DNA of 8,356 bases from JADGHQ01 sp045805385 (lineage in GTDB: Bacteria; Actinomycetota; Thermoleophilia; Solirubrobacterales; Thermoleophilaceae): contig JBJMLG010000062.1 in NCBI GenBank assembly GCA_045805385.1, positions 1 through 8,356 on the forward strand, given 5' to 3'. Under the pieces are notes generated by a model. That model saw only the letters and a program-made list of their open reading frames with translations, did not search any database and was not told the origin of the DNA. Below are positions 1 to 6,164 of the stretch, one piece after another. How positions within the stretch are numbered: position 1 is the first letter of the stretch; each line of letters starts with the position of its first letter. The translations under genes were made by a program, and so were the position numbers.

Positions 1-1148
1 CGGCTCAGGAGCGGCTCGCCCACGAGCTCACATCGGTCGCCCCGGACGGTTTCACGCGCGCGCGCTTCGTGACCGGTGGCGCCGAGGCGAACGAGATGGC
101 TATGCGCATGGCGCGCAGCTACCACGTGGAGCGCGGCGAGTCCGGGCGCTGGCGCGTGATCTCCCCGGCGCAGTCCTACCACGGCCCCACCATGGCCACG
201 CTGGCGCTCACCGGCCGGCCGGGGCTCTGGGGCCCGTTCGGCCCGTACCTCAGCAGCCACCTGCACATACCGCCCGCCACCTGGCGCTTCGACCCCACCG
301 GCGAGCAGGCGCTCGAGGCACTCGACCGGGCGCTGGAGGAGGCTGGGCCCGAGACCGTCTCGGCGTTCTACTCCGAGGCGATCACCGCGGCCGCACTTCC
401 GGCGTACACACCGCCCGACCGCTTCTGGGAGGGACTCGACGCGCGCCGCCGCGAGTACGGGTTCCTCGTGTGCTTCGACGAGATCGTCACCGGCGTGGGC
501 CGCACCGGCAAGTGGTTCGCCGCGAGCGACTTCCCGATCAAGCCGGACATCATCGCCACGGCGAAGGGACTCGGCGCGGGTTACGTGGCGATCGGCGCGG
601 CCATCTGCCAGGAGCACGTGTACGAGGCGATCGCGAACGGCTCGCGCAGGCTCACGCTCGGCCACACCTGGGACGGCGCGCCCCTTCCGTGCGCGGTCGG
701 CACGCAGGTGATCGAGATCCTCTCGCGCGAGGGCTGGGTCACACGAGTGAGCGAGCGCGGGCCGAAGCTGCGCCGGCAGCTCGAGGACGCGCTTCGCGAC
801 GTGGACATGGTGCGAGAGGTGCGCGGCCGCGGCTACCTGCTCGGCGTGGAGTACGTGGATCCGCGCGACGGCCAGTCGTTCCTGCCGCGCGACCTCGGCG
901 TGGCGGGCCGCATCGACGACGTGGCTCTCGAGCGGGGTCTCGTGATCCTCTCGACGCAGCCGACCGGCGACGGCATGGCGGGCGACCAGAGCCTGTTCGC
1001 GCCGCCGTTCGTGACGAGCGACGAGGAGCTCGACCAGATGGTGTCGCGATTCGCGGAGGTGGTGCACGACGTGGCGAAGCAGGTCGAGAAGGAGCTCGCG
1101 GGCACGAAGAGCCCTCCGCAGCCGGTGCCGGCGGGGGACGCGCAGTGA
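1..1148 (+). CDS. Class III PLP-dependent aminotransferase, 5' end outside window
   Basis: The reading frame is open from the first full codon at base 3, so the gene starts upstream; 381 residues are visible. It aligns without gaps to most of the aminotransferase at 2665-4011, which implies about 82 missing N-terminal residues and a full length near 463. Fold-type I class III hallmarks are present (residue numbers from base 3): a GGAEANE motif for cofactor phosphate binding, SYHG for ring stacking, FDEIVTGVGRTG with the pyridine-nitrogen Asp at D159, the Schiff-base lysine K188 in TAKGLGAGY, and GHTWDGAPLPCA. The usual Glu-Pro before the active site reads Glu-Ala (E125-A126), unlike the paralogue. 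The family moves an amino group from an amine or omega-amino acid to a keto acid in the cytoplasm; the substrate is unknown. The tail after VEKEL is about 15 residues longer than in the paralogue and Pro-rich. The family call is firm. Confidence 0.95.
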   Translation, partial: AQERLAHELTSVAPDGFTRARFVTGGAEANEMAMRMARSYHVERGESGRWRVISPAQSYHGPTMATLALTGRPGLWGPFGPYLSSHLHIPPATWRFDPTGEQALEALDRALEEAGPETVSAFYSEAITAAALPAYTPPDRFWEGLDARRREYGFLVCFDEIVTGVGRTGKWFAASDFPIKPDIIATAKGLGAGYVAIGAAICQEHVYEAIANGSRRLTLGHTWDGAPLPCAVGTQVIEILSREGWVTRVSERGPKLRRQLEDALRDVDMVREVRGRGYLLGVEYVDPRDGQSFLPRDLGVAGRIDDVALERGLVILSTQPTGDGMAGDQSLFAPPFVTSDEELDQMVSRFAEVVHDVAKQVEKELAGTKSPPQPVPAGDAQ

Positions 1149-1858
1149 GCGGCGGCGATCGCCTGCGTGCGCTCGTGATCGAGCACGAGCGAGCCACGCC
1201 CGGCGGCCTCGTGTATCAGTGGCTCGAGGAGCGCGATGCGCATCTCGATATCTACCGGATCGACGTCGAGCAGCGCGAGATCGAGCCGCGCGACTACGGG
1301 ATGATCGTCTCGCTCGGGTCCGAGTTCCCGGCCTACGACGACTCGCTGCCGTGGCTGAAGCGTGAGATGGACCTCATGAGCGAGGCGACCGAGCGCGACG
1401 TGCCGATCCTCGGGATCTGCTTCGGCGGGCAGCTCTTGGCGCGCACGCTCGGCGGTCGCGTGTGGCGCTCGGACGAGTCCGAGATCGGCTGGCTGCCGGT
1501 GAACTCGAAGGACCCTGAGCTCGTACCGGAGGGGCCGTGGTTCCAGTGGCACTTCGACGTGTTCGAGCCGCCGCCGGGCGCCGAGGAGATCGCCGACACC
1601 CCACTCGGGTCGCAGGCCTACAGGATCGGACGCAGCCTGGGCGTGCAGTTCCACCCGGAGGTGACTCCGGAGATCATGGACTCCTGGGTGCGCGTATACC
1701 GGCACGAGCTCGACGCCGACGGGGTGGACCCCGACCGGCTGCTCGCCGAGACCAGGGAGCGCGCGGCCGACACCCGCAAGACGGCTTGGCGCCTGTTCGA
1801 CCGCTTCATCGACCGCATCGCTGGAGGAAGGGCCGAGGAGGTCGCCGGTGGCCGTTGA
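1145..1858 (+). CDS. Stand-alone class I glutamine amidotransferase (GMP-synthase-type GATase domain)
   Basis: The protein has 237 residues from a GTG that overlaps the upstream stop (GTGA). A G-rich stretch at 1133-1138 is the likely ribosome site; the open frame extends further upstream but only as a shadow of gene 1. The triad of class I amidotransferases is intact: nucleophile C92 in GICFGGQLLA, H170 in QFHPEV and E172. An oxyanion-type glycine lies in SLGSEFPAYDD near 56-66, and WFQWHFD near 132-138 matches GMP-synthase-like GATases. The family hydrolyses glutamine or a gamma-glutamyl amide to glutamate. There is no synthetase domain, so it is either a subunit of another enzyme or a free-standing gamma-glutamyl hydrolase. 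The C-terminal 50 residues are charged, Arg-rich and probably helical. Translational coupling to the aminotransferase suggests a shared pathway. The family is clear; the role is inferred. Confidence 0.92.
   Translation: MSGGDRLRALVIEHERATPGGLVYQWLEERDAHLDIYRIDVEQREIEPRDYGMIVSLGSEFPAYDDSLPWLKREMDLMSEATERDVPILGICFGGQLLARTLGGRVWRSDESEIGWLPVNSKDPELVPEGPWFQWHFDVFEPPPGAEEIADTPLGSQAYRIGRSLGVQFHPEVTPEIMDSWVRVYRHELDADGVDPDRLLAETRERAADTRKTAWRLFDRFIDRIAGGRAEEVAGGR
1835..1842 (+). promoter_or_regulatory. Ribosome binding site deciding the regulator start
   Basis: GAGGAGGT lies 5 bases before the GTG at 1848, inside the end of the amidotransferase gene. It supports that GTG over later in-frame starts and indicates translational coupling of the regulator to gene 2. 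Confidence 0.7.
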
Positions 1859-2633
1859 CACGCGCGTCGCACGGGGCGCGCGGCGAGCCGCGAACGGCTC
1901 GCCGGCGGTGCAGTTCGACCCGATCCAGCCGCTCCGCGCCCACGAGTACGTGGCCGAGCAGATCCGCCGCCACATCGCGCTTCGCCTGATCCGGCCGGGC
2001 GAGTCGCTGCCGTCGGAGCGCGAGCTCGCGACGATGTTCGGGGTGGGGCGCCCGACGATCCAGCACGCGCTGCGCCTGCTCGAGGCCGACCACCTCGTCG
2101 AGGCGAAGCGCGGCCGCAAGGGCGGCACGTTCGTGTCGGCCCCCGACGAGGACTCCGTGGTGATGGACGAGATGGTGGGCCGGCTGCTCCGCCGCCGCCA
2201 CGAGCTCGACGAGCTGCTCGTGTACCGGCGCATGCTCGAGCCCGCCGTGAGCGGCGTGGCTGCGCAGACCCGGCGGCGCGCCGACGTGACCGCGATGCGG
2301 CGGGCGATCGATTCGATGACGCGCTCGGACAGCGAGCCCGAGTACATGCGCCACGACACCGAGCTGCATCTGGCGATCGCGCGGTCCACGCGCAACCGCT
2401 TCATGGCGGAGGCGATCGAGGAGATCCGCCTGAAGCTGAACGACGCGATCAGCTTCCTGCCGGAATCCGACACCTGGCACCGGCGGCTCTCGGGCGAGCA
2501 CGAGGCGATCGTGGACGCGATCGACGCCCGCGACGCTGCGGCCGCGGAGAAGGCGATGGACCTCCACGTGGCCAACAGCGAGCGGGGAGTCCGCGCGCTT
2601 CTCGCCGCTATCAGGAGGCGTCCGGCACCTTGA
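1848..2633 (+). CDS. GntR-family regulator with FCD ligand-binding domain (FadR subfamily)
   Basis: The protein has 261 residues and starts at GTG inside the last 11 bases of the previous gene. Residues 1-25 are an Arg/Ala-rich leader. A winged helix-turn-helix spans about 27-98; LPSERELATMFGVGRPTIQ (54-72) is the classic GntR recognition region, followed by the wing GRKGGTFVSAP. An FCD all-helical domain covers about 119-255, with the expected metal/ligand set D170, H174, H218 and H240. FCD regulators bind small carboxylates, often with Zn or Ni, and usually repress a neighbouring catabolic operon. Its place inside the operon suggests local control and autoregulation. The effector may be the transported amine, its keto or carboxylate product, or a gamma-glutamyl intermediate; the sequence does not say which. 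Candidate operators are the TTGACAC sites described separately. Confidence 0.95.
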   Translation: MAVDTRVARGARRAANGSPAVQFDPIQPLRAHEYVAEQIRRHIALRLIRPGESLPSERELATMFGVGRPTIQHALRLLEADHLVEAKRGRKGGTFVSAPDEDSVVMDEMVGRLLRRRHELDELLVYRRMLEPAVSGVAAQTRRRADVTAMRRAIDSMTRSDSEPEYMRHDTELHLAIARSTRNRFMAEAIEEIRLKLNDAISFLPESDTWHRRLSGEHEAIVDAIDARDAAAAEKAMDLHVANSERGVRALLAAIRRRPAP

Positions 2634-2640
2634 CACCGAA
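2629..2640 (+). promoter_or_regulatory. CTTGACACC motif before the second aminotransferase (candidate operator)
   Basis: CTTGACACCGAA overlaps the regulator stop codon and lies 25 bases before TTG 2665. It shares nine bases with the site at 6089-6100. No -10 box follows at the correct distance, so a regulator-binding role is more likely than a promoter -35 role, if it has any function. Confidence 0.25.
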
Positions 2641-2650
2641 CTGAACCACC

Positions 2651-2656
2651 AGGAGG
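2651..2656 (+). promoter_or_regulatory. Ribosome binding site for the TTG-started aminotransferase
   Basis: AGGAGG, a perfect Shine-Dalgarno core, sits 8 bases before TTG 2665 in the 31-base gap after the regulator. It fixes the non-ATG start of the second aminotransferase, whose protein then begins at the normal place for the family. Confidence 0.8.
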
Positions 2657-2664
2657 GCACCCGC

Positions 2665-4011
2665 TTGCGCGCCGAGATCCGATCCGAGGAGACGAACGTC
2701 TTCCCCCGCCTGCTCGACCTCGCGTACCCGAACGTGGATCGCGGCGAGGGTGTGCGCCTCTACACGGTCGACGGGCGCGAGATCCTCGACGCCTGCTCCG
2801 GCGGCGCGATGGTGGCCTGCCTGGGGCACGGCGTGGACGAGATCGTCGACGCCGCGGCGGCGCAGGCGGAGCGCATCTCCTACGTCTACAACCACCACTT
2901 CACCAACGACCGCGAGCAGGAGTACGCCGACCGGCTGCTCGAGGTGGCCGCGCCCGAGATGGCGCGCGTGCGCTTCGTGTCGGGAGGCTCCGAGGCGAAC
3001 GAGACAGCCCTTCGCCTCGCGCGCCAGTACCACGTGGAGCGCGGCGACGAGGAGCGCTGGCGGGTGATCTCGCCGGCGCAGTCCTACCACGGCGCGACCA
3101 TGGGCGCGCTCGCCCTCACCGGCCGGCCCTCGATACACGGCCACTACGCCGAGTACCTGCCCGGGCACGTGCACATCCCGCCCGCAACGTCGCGGCGCGA
3201 CCCCACCGGCGAGGCGTCGCTGGCCGCGCTCGACGAGGCCATCGAGGAGGCGGGGCCCGAGACGATCGCGGCCTTCATGTGCGAGCCCGTGTCGGGCGCC
3301 GCGCTCCCGGCCTACACACCGCCCGAGGCGTTCTGGGTGGGCCTCGCCGAGCGTGCGCAACGGCACGGCTTCCTGATCGTGTTCGACGAGATCGTGGCCG
3401 GGATGGGGCGCACGGGCGCGTGGTTCGCGTCGCACGACCTCCCGATCGAGCCCGACATATTCAGCGCGGGGAAGGGCATGGGAGCCGGCTACGTGCCGCT
3501 CGCGGCGGCCTTCTGCAAGCAGCACGTGTACGAGGCGATCGAGCAGGGATCGCGGCTGTTCGACCTCGGCCACACCTGGGACGGCGCGCCTCTGCCGTGC
3601 GCGGTCGGTCTGGCGGTGCTCGAACACCTCCAGGCGAACCTCCTGGTGGAGCGCGTGCGCGAGCGCGGGCCCTCGCTTCGCGACGAGCTCGAGCAGGCGC
3701 TCGCCGGCTCGGAGATCGTCGGCGAGGTCCGCGGGCGCGGCTTCCTCCTCGGCGTCGAGCTCGTGGACCCGCGCGACGGCGCCTCACCGCTGCCGATCGA
3801 GATCGATGCCGCCGAGATGGTCGACCAGACCGCCTTCGACCACGGCGTGCTGGTCACCTCGTCTCACTCCACCCCGGACGGCTTCACCGGCGAGCAGACG
3901 CTGCTCTCGCCTGCCTACAACGCCACCGACGACGATCTGGAGGCGATGCTCGAGCGCTTCGCCTCTGCGATCTCCGACGTGGAGGATCGCGTGAAGGAGT
4001 TGCTCGTTTGA
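2665..4011 (+). CDS. Class III PLP-dependent aminotransferase, complete (paralogue of the gene at 1-1148)
   Basis: The protein has 448 residues, a normal length for class III aminotransferases, and starts at TTG behind a strong AGGAGG. In order: N-terminal segment with DGREILDACSGGAMVACLGHG (38-55), VSGGSEANE (105-113) for phosphate contacts, SYHGATM (140-146), CEPVSGAALPAYTPP (206-220) with the conserved Glu-Pro, FDEIVAGMGRTG with D241, SAGKGMGAGY with Schiff-base lysine K270, and GHTWDGAPLPCA (302-313). No signal peptide or membrane segment is seen, so it should be cytoplasmic. It is about 55-60% identical by eye to gene 1, highest in the catalytic core and lowest in the last 80 residues, which often line the substrate pocket. 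The two probably act on related but different substrates or form a mixed dimer. Substrate unknown; possibly a gamma-glutamylated or free diamine, amine or omega-amino acid. Confidence 0.96.
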   Translation: MRAEIRSEETNVFPRLLDLAYPNVDRGEGVRLYTVDGREILDACSGGAMVACLGHGVDEIVDAAAAQAERISYVYNHHFTNDREQEYADRLLEVAAPEMARVRFVSGGSEANETALRLARQYHVERGDEERWRVISPAQSYHGATMGALALTGRPSIHGHYAEYLPGHVHIPPATSRRDPTGEASLAALDEAIEEAGPETIAAFMCEPVSGAALPAYTPPEAFWVGLAERAQRHGFLIVFDEIVAGMGRTGAWFASHDLPIEPDIFSAGKGMGAGYVPLAAAFCKQHVYEAIEQGSRLFDLGHTWDGAPLPCAVGLAVLEHLQANLLVERVRERGPSLRDELEQALAGSEIVGEVRGRGFLLGVELVDPRDGASPLPIEIDAAEMVDQTAFDHGVLVTSSHSTPDGFTGEQTLLSPAYNATDDDLEAMLERFASAISDVEDRVKELLV

Positions 4012-5342
4012 CCGAGGCCGAGACCTCCGCGATCGTCCAGCCGGCCGCGCCCGCCCGCGTGCCGGACGACGCCGAGTTCGTGCTCCTCGGCATCCCCGAC
4101 ATGCACGGGCAGATCCGGGGCAAGGCGCTGCGGCCGTCTGCGTTCGAGTCGGCGCTTCGCTCCGGCACGGTCATGACCGATCTGCTGCTCGCGCTCGACC
4201 CCACCGACGAGCCGATCACCGACTACCAGGGCTTCGGCATCCGCTCCGGCGCCGGCGACATGATCGTGCACCCGGAGATCGAGACGCTGCGCACGATGGC
4301 GTGGAGGCCGGGCTGGAGCGTCTGCCTGGCGCGCCCTTCCTGGCCGGACGGGAGCGCCTGTCTGCTCGACTCGCGCGAGGTGCTTCGTCGCGTCCTGGCG
4401 GACATGTCCGAGCTGGGCTACGACGTGACGGCGGCGTTCGAGTACGAGATCCGCCTCCGCGACCGGGACGGCGAGTTCCTCTCGAGCGGCATCAGCTACA
4501 GCGTGGGGGAGATCGCGCGCTTCGACGACTTCATCCGGCAGCTCGGCCCCGCGCTCGAGGGCCTGGGAGTGGACCTCACCGCAGTGCACACCGAGGCCGG
4601 GCCGGGTCTGCTCGAGCTGAACATCGCCGCGCGGCCTGGGCTGCGAGCCGCCGACGACGCGGCGTTCGTGAAGCTCGCTTCCAAGGAGGTGGCCGCGGCG
4701 ATGGGGCTCACCGCGAGCTTCCTCGCGAAGACAGTGCCGGGGCAGGAGGGGTCGAGTGGCCATCTGCACCTGTCGTGCTGGGCCGAGGGCGAGAACGCCT
4801 TCGCGTCGGCCGACGGCGAGATGGCGCCGGTGTTCGCGTCCGCCGTCGCGGGAGTGCTCGACCACCTGCCGGCGGCATCGCTGCTGCTGAACCCCACGGT
4901 GAACTCCTACAAGCGGCTCGTGCCCGGCTGGTTCGCCCCCGTGAACCTGAGCTGGGGCCTCGAGAACCGCTCGGCCGCCGTGCGCGCGATCCGCTCCGCC
5001 GAGCATCCGGAGCGCTGCCGCATCGAGTGCAGGCGGCCCGGCGCGGATGCGAACCCCTACCTTGCCCTCGCCGCGCTCGTGGCCGCCGCTTCCGACGGCA
5101 TCCGGTGCGAGGCGTCCCCGCCGGAGCCGGTGGTGGGGGATGCCTCCGAGCGCGACGACCTCCCGCCGCTCCCAGGCTCGCTCGAGAGCGCGATCGCGGC
5201 GTTCCGCGCCGACACAGCGCTGCGCGAGGCCCTCGGCGAGGAGTTCTCCGCCTACTACGAGATTTCGCGCGAGTGGGAGCTGAAGAAGTGGCGCGAATCG
5301 GTGAGCGACTGGGAGCGCGAGCGCTATGAGAGGGCGGTGTAG
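4008..5342 (+). CDS. Glutamine-synthetase-like gamma-glutamyl-amine ligase (GS/PuuA family)
   Basis: The protein has 444 residues. The chosen TTG start overlaps the preceding TGA (TTTGA) and has AAGGAG 8 bases upstream; the open frame before it is a shadow of the aminotransferase. The N-terminal GS grasp is marked by PDMHGQIRGKAL (30-41). The catalytic domain carries FEYE (E145, E147), TEAGPGLLELN (E196, E203), SSGHLHLS (H252), NSYKRLVPGWFAP with R303, ENRSAAVR with R321, and RIECRRPGADANPYLA with E340 and R342, so the metal, ATP and glutamate sites look intact. The usual Gln in the PGQ motif is Leu (L201). No NLY-type adenylylation tyrosine is seen before PPLPGSLE. The family forms gamma-glutamyl phosphate and joins it to ammonia or an amine. 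Context with a PuuD-like hydrolase, transaminases and a permease favours an amine or amino acid acceptor over housekeeping ammonia assimilation. Confidence 0.93.
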   Translation: MTEAETSAIVQPAAPARVPDDAEFVLLGIPDMHGQIRGKALRPSAFESALRSGTVMTDLLLALDPTDEPITDYQGFGIRSGAGDMIVHPEIETLRTMAWRPGWSVCLARPSWPDGSACLLDSREVLRRVLADMSELGYDVTAAFEYEIRLRDRDGEFLSSGISYSVGEIARFDDFIRQLGPALEGLGVDLTAVHTEAGPGLLELNIAARPGLRAADDAAFVKLASKEVAAAMGLTASFLAKTVPGQEGSSGHLHLSCWAEGENAFASADGEMAPVFASAVAGVLDHLPAASLLLNPTVNSYKRLVPGWFAPVNLSWGLENRSAAVRAIRSAEHPERCRIECRRPGADANPYLALAALVAAASDGIRCEASPPEPVVGDASERDDLPPLPGSLESAIAAFRADTALREALGEEFSAYYEISREWELKKWRESVSDWERERYERAV

Positions 5343-5345
5343 CCG

Positions 5346-6119
5346 GTGACCGCCCACTGGGAGCCCGTGATCGGCATCTGCTCCGTGCACGAGACCGCGC
5401 GCTGGAGCTTCTGGGAGCAGCCGGCGCATCTCGTGGCGGACTCATACGTGTCGGCAGTCCAGCGCACCGGCGCGATCGCGCTGATCCTGCCGATCGACGC
5501 CCGCGCGCCGGAGGCTCTGCTCGACCGCATCGACGGGCTCATGCTGATCGGCGGGGCCGACATCGACCCGGAGGCCTACGATGCCGAGCGCGACCCGAAG
5601 ACGGAGGCCACCTACCCTGAGCGCGACTCTTTCGAGACGACGCTCCTGCGCGGCGCGCTCGAGCGCGAGCTGCCGGTGTTCGGCATCTGCCGCGGGATGC
5701 AGCTGATGAACGTGGCGCTCGGCGGCACCCTGCTCCAGGACTTGACCGCCGACGACGGCACCAACCCGCACCGCAAGGCGCTCGGGTCGTTCGAGGGCAC
5801 CGAGCACGAGGTGCGGCTCGACCCCGGATCGCTCGTCGCGCGCGCCAGCGGCGAGGAGGTGCACGTGGCTCGCTGCCACCACCACCAGGGGATCGACAGG
5901 GTGGGCGAGGGGCTCAGCGTGAGCGGCCGCGCAGTCGTGGACGGGCTGCCCGAGGCGGTAGAGGCGAGCGACGGCCGCTGGCTGCTCGGAGTGCAGTGGC
6001 ACCCGGAGGCCGACGAGCGCTCGAAGCTCTTCACCGACTTCGCGAATGCAGCCCGGTCGAAGACGCGTTCGTGGACTAAAGGACCACACTTGACACCAAG
6101 AGCCGAACCTGCGATATGA
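5346..6119 (+). CDS. PuuD-like gamma-glutamyl hydrolase (class I GATase, peptidase C26 type)
   Basis: The protein has 257 residues from GTG, 3 bases after the ligase stop; a purine-rich GAGAGGG at 5328-5334 may be the ribosome site. Family signatures run in order: IGICSVHE at the N-terminus, DGLMLIGGADIDPEAY (60-75), RDSFE, GICRGMQLMNVALGGTLLQD with nucleophile C115, HHHQGIDR, and GVQWHPEAD with H219 and E221, so the triad is complete. Members such as E. coli PuuD hydrolyse gamma-glutamyl-GABA to glutamate and GABA. Directly behind the ligase, it would remove the glutamyl tag the ligase puts on. The last about 20 residues (from base 6060) are odd: they use A-rich codons such as AAA, AGA and ATA, foreign to the rest, and overlap promoter-like DNA. 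The native end may lie near AAR/SKTR. Family certain; exact substrate inferred. Confidence 0.94.
   Translation: MTAHWEPVIGICSVHETARWSFWEQPAHLVADSYVSAVQRTGAIALILPIDARAPEALLDRIDGLMLIGGADIDPEAYDAERDPKTEATYPERDSFETTLLRGALERELPVFGICRGMQLMNVALGGTLLQDLTADDGTNPHRKALGSFEGTEHEVRLDPGSLVARASGEEVHVARCHHHQGIDRVGEGLSVSGRAVVDGLPEAVEASDGRWLLGVQWHPEADERSKLFTDFANAARSKTRSWTKGPHLTPRAEPAI
6089..6100 (+). promoter_or_regulatory. CTTG-ACAC-CAAG inverted repeat (candidate operator on the permease promoter)
   Basis: The 12 bases form a perfect 4-bp inverted repeat with a 4-base centre and contain the candidate -35 box. A repressor bound here would block the putative permease promoter. The GntR/FCD protein encoded in the same cluster is the natural candidate; the link is inferred. 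Confidence 0.25.
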
Positions 6120-6120
6120 C
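6090..6120 (+). promoter_or_regulatory. Candidate promoter for the permease gene
   Basis: A perfect -35 box TTGACA (6090-6095) is followed by AT-richer DNA with GATATG (6113-6118, 17-base spacer, TGC just upstream as in an extended -10) or TATGAC (6115-6120, 19-base spacer). It lies at the atypical end of the PuuD-like gene, 45-75 bases before the permease ATG. The -10 match is weak (3-4 of 6), so this is a candidate only. It would allow the permease and gene 8 to be expressed separately from the upstream genes. Confidence 0.4.
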
Positions 6121-6125
6121 GCACT

Positions 6126-6143
6126 GGCCCCCGCACAAGGGCC
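6126..6143 (+). other. Small hairpin in the permease leader
   Basis: GGCCC and GGGCC form a 5-bp all-GC stem around an 8-base loop in the 45-base gap, ending 9 bases before the permease ribosome site. No T-run follows, so it is not a standard intrinsic terminator. It could be an mRNA stabiliser or a weak attenuator, or chance in GC-rich DNA. Confidence 0.3.
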
Positions 6144-6164
6144 GCATCCAACGAGGGAGGATGT

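Noticed and set aside
69..71. GTG at base 69 as the true start of the first aminotransferase
   Set aside because: Sequence in the same frame before it still aligns with the paralogue, and a start there would cut through the phosphate-binding region; the gene is truncated by the window edge.
470..1144. Upstream extension of the amidotransferase frame
   Set aside because: It is the out-of-frame shadow of the first aminotransferase; the GTG at 1145 begins where family similarity begins.
1855..1860. TTGACA as a -35 promoter box
   Set aside because: No -10-like hexamer occurs 15-19 bases downstream, where the DNA is almost pure G/C.
833..2575. Long minus-strand reading frame of 580 codons
   Set aside because: It lies opposite three well-identified genes, its peptide is Arg/Ser-rich with no recognisable motif, and long antisense frames are expected in DNA with strong GC third-position bias.
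2630..2635. TTGACA as a -35 promoter box before the second aminotransferase
   Set aside because: The correct spacing falls on the AGGAGG ribosome site, with no TATAAT-like sequence; kept only as a possible operator.
3279..4007. Upstream extension of the glutamine-synthetase-like frame
   Set aside because: This part overlaps the aminotransferase in another frame and translates to Arg/Ala/Gly-rich nonsense. The TTG at 4008 with AAGGAG upstream matches the family N-terminus.
3915..5429. Long minus-strand reading frame of 504 codons
   Set aside because: It is opposite the glutamine-synthetase-like gene, whose catalytic motifs are intact; the antisense peptide is low-complexity Arg/Gly/Ala/His-rich.
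6126..6143. Hairpin as an intrinsic terminator after the PuuD-like gene
   Set aside because: The stem is only 5 bp and no T-run follows; a ribosome site and ATG come directly after.
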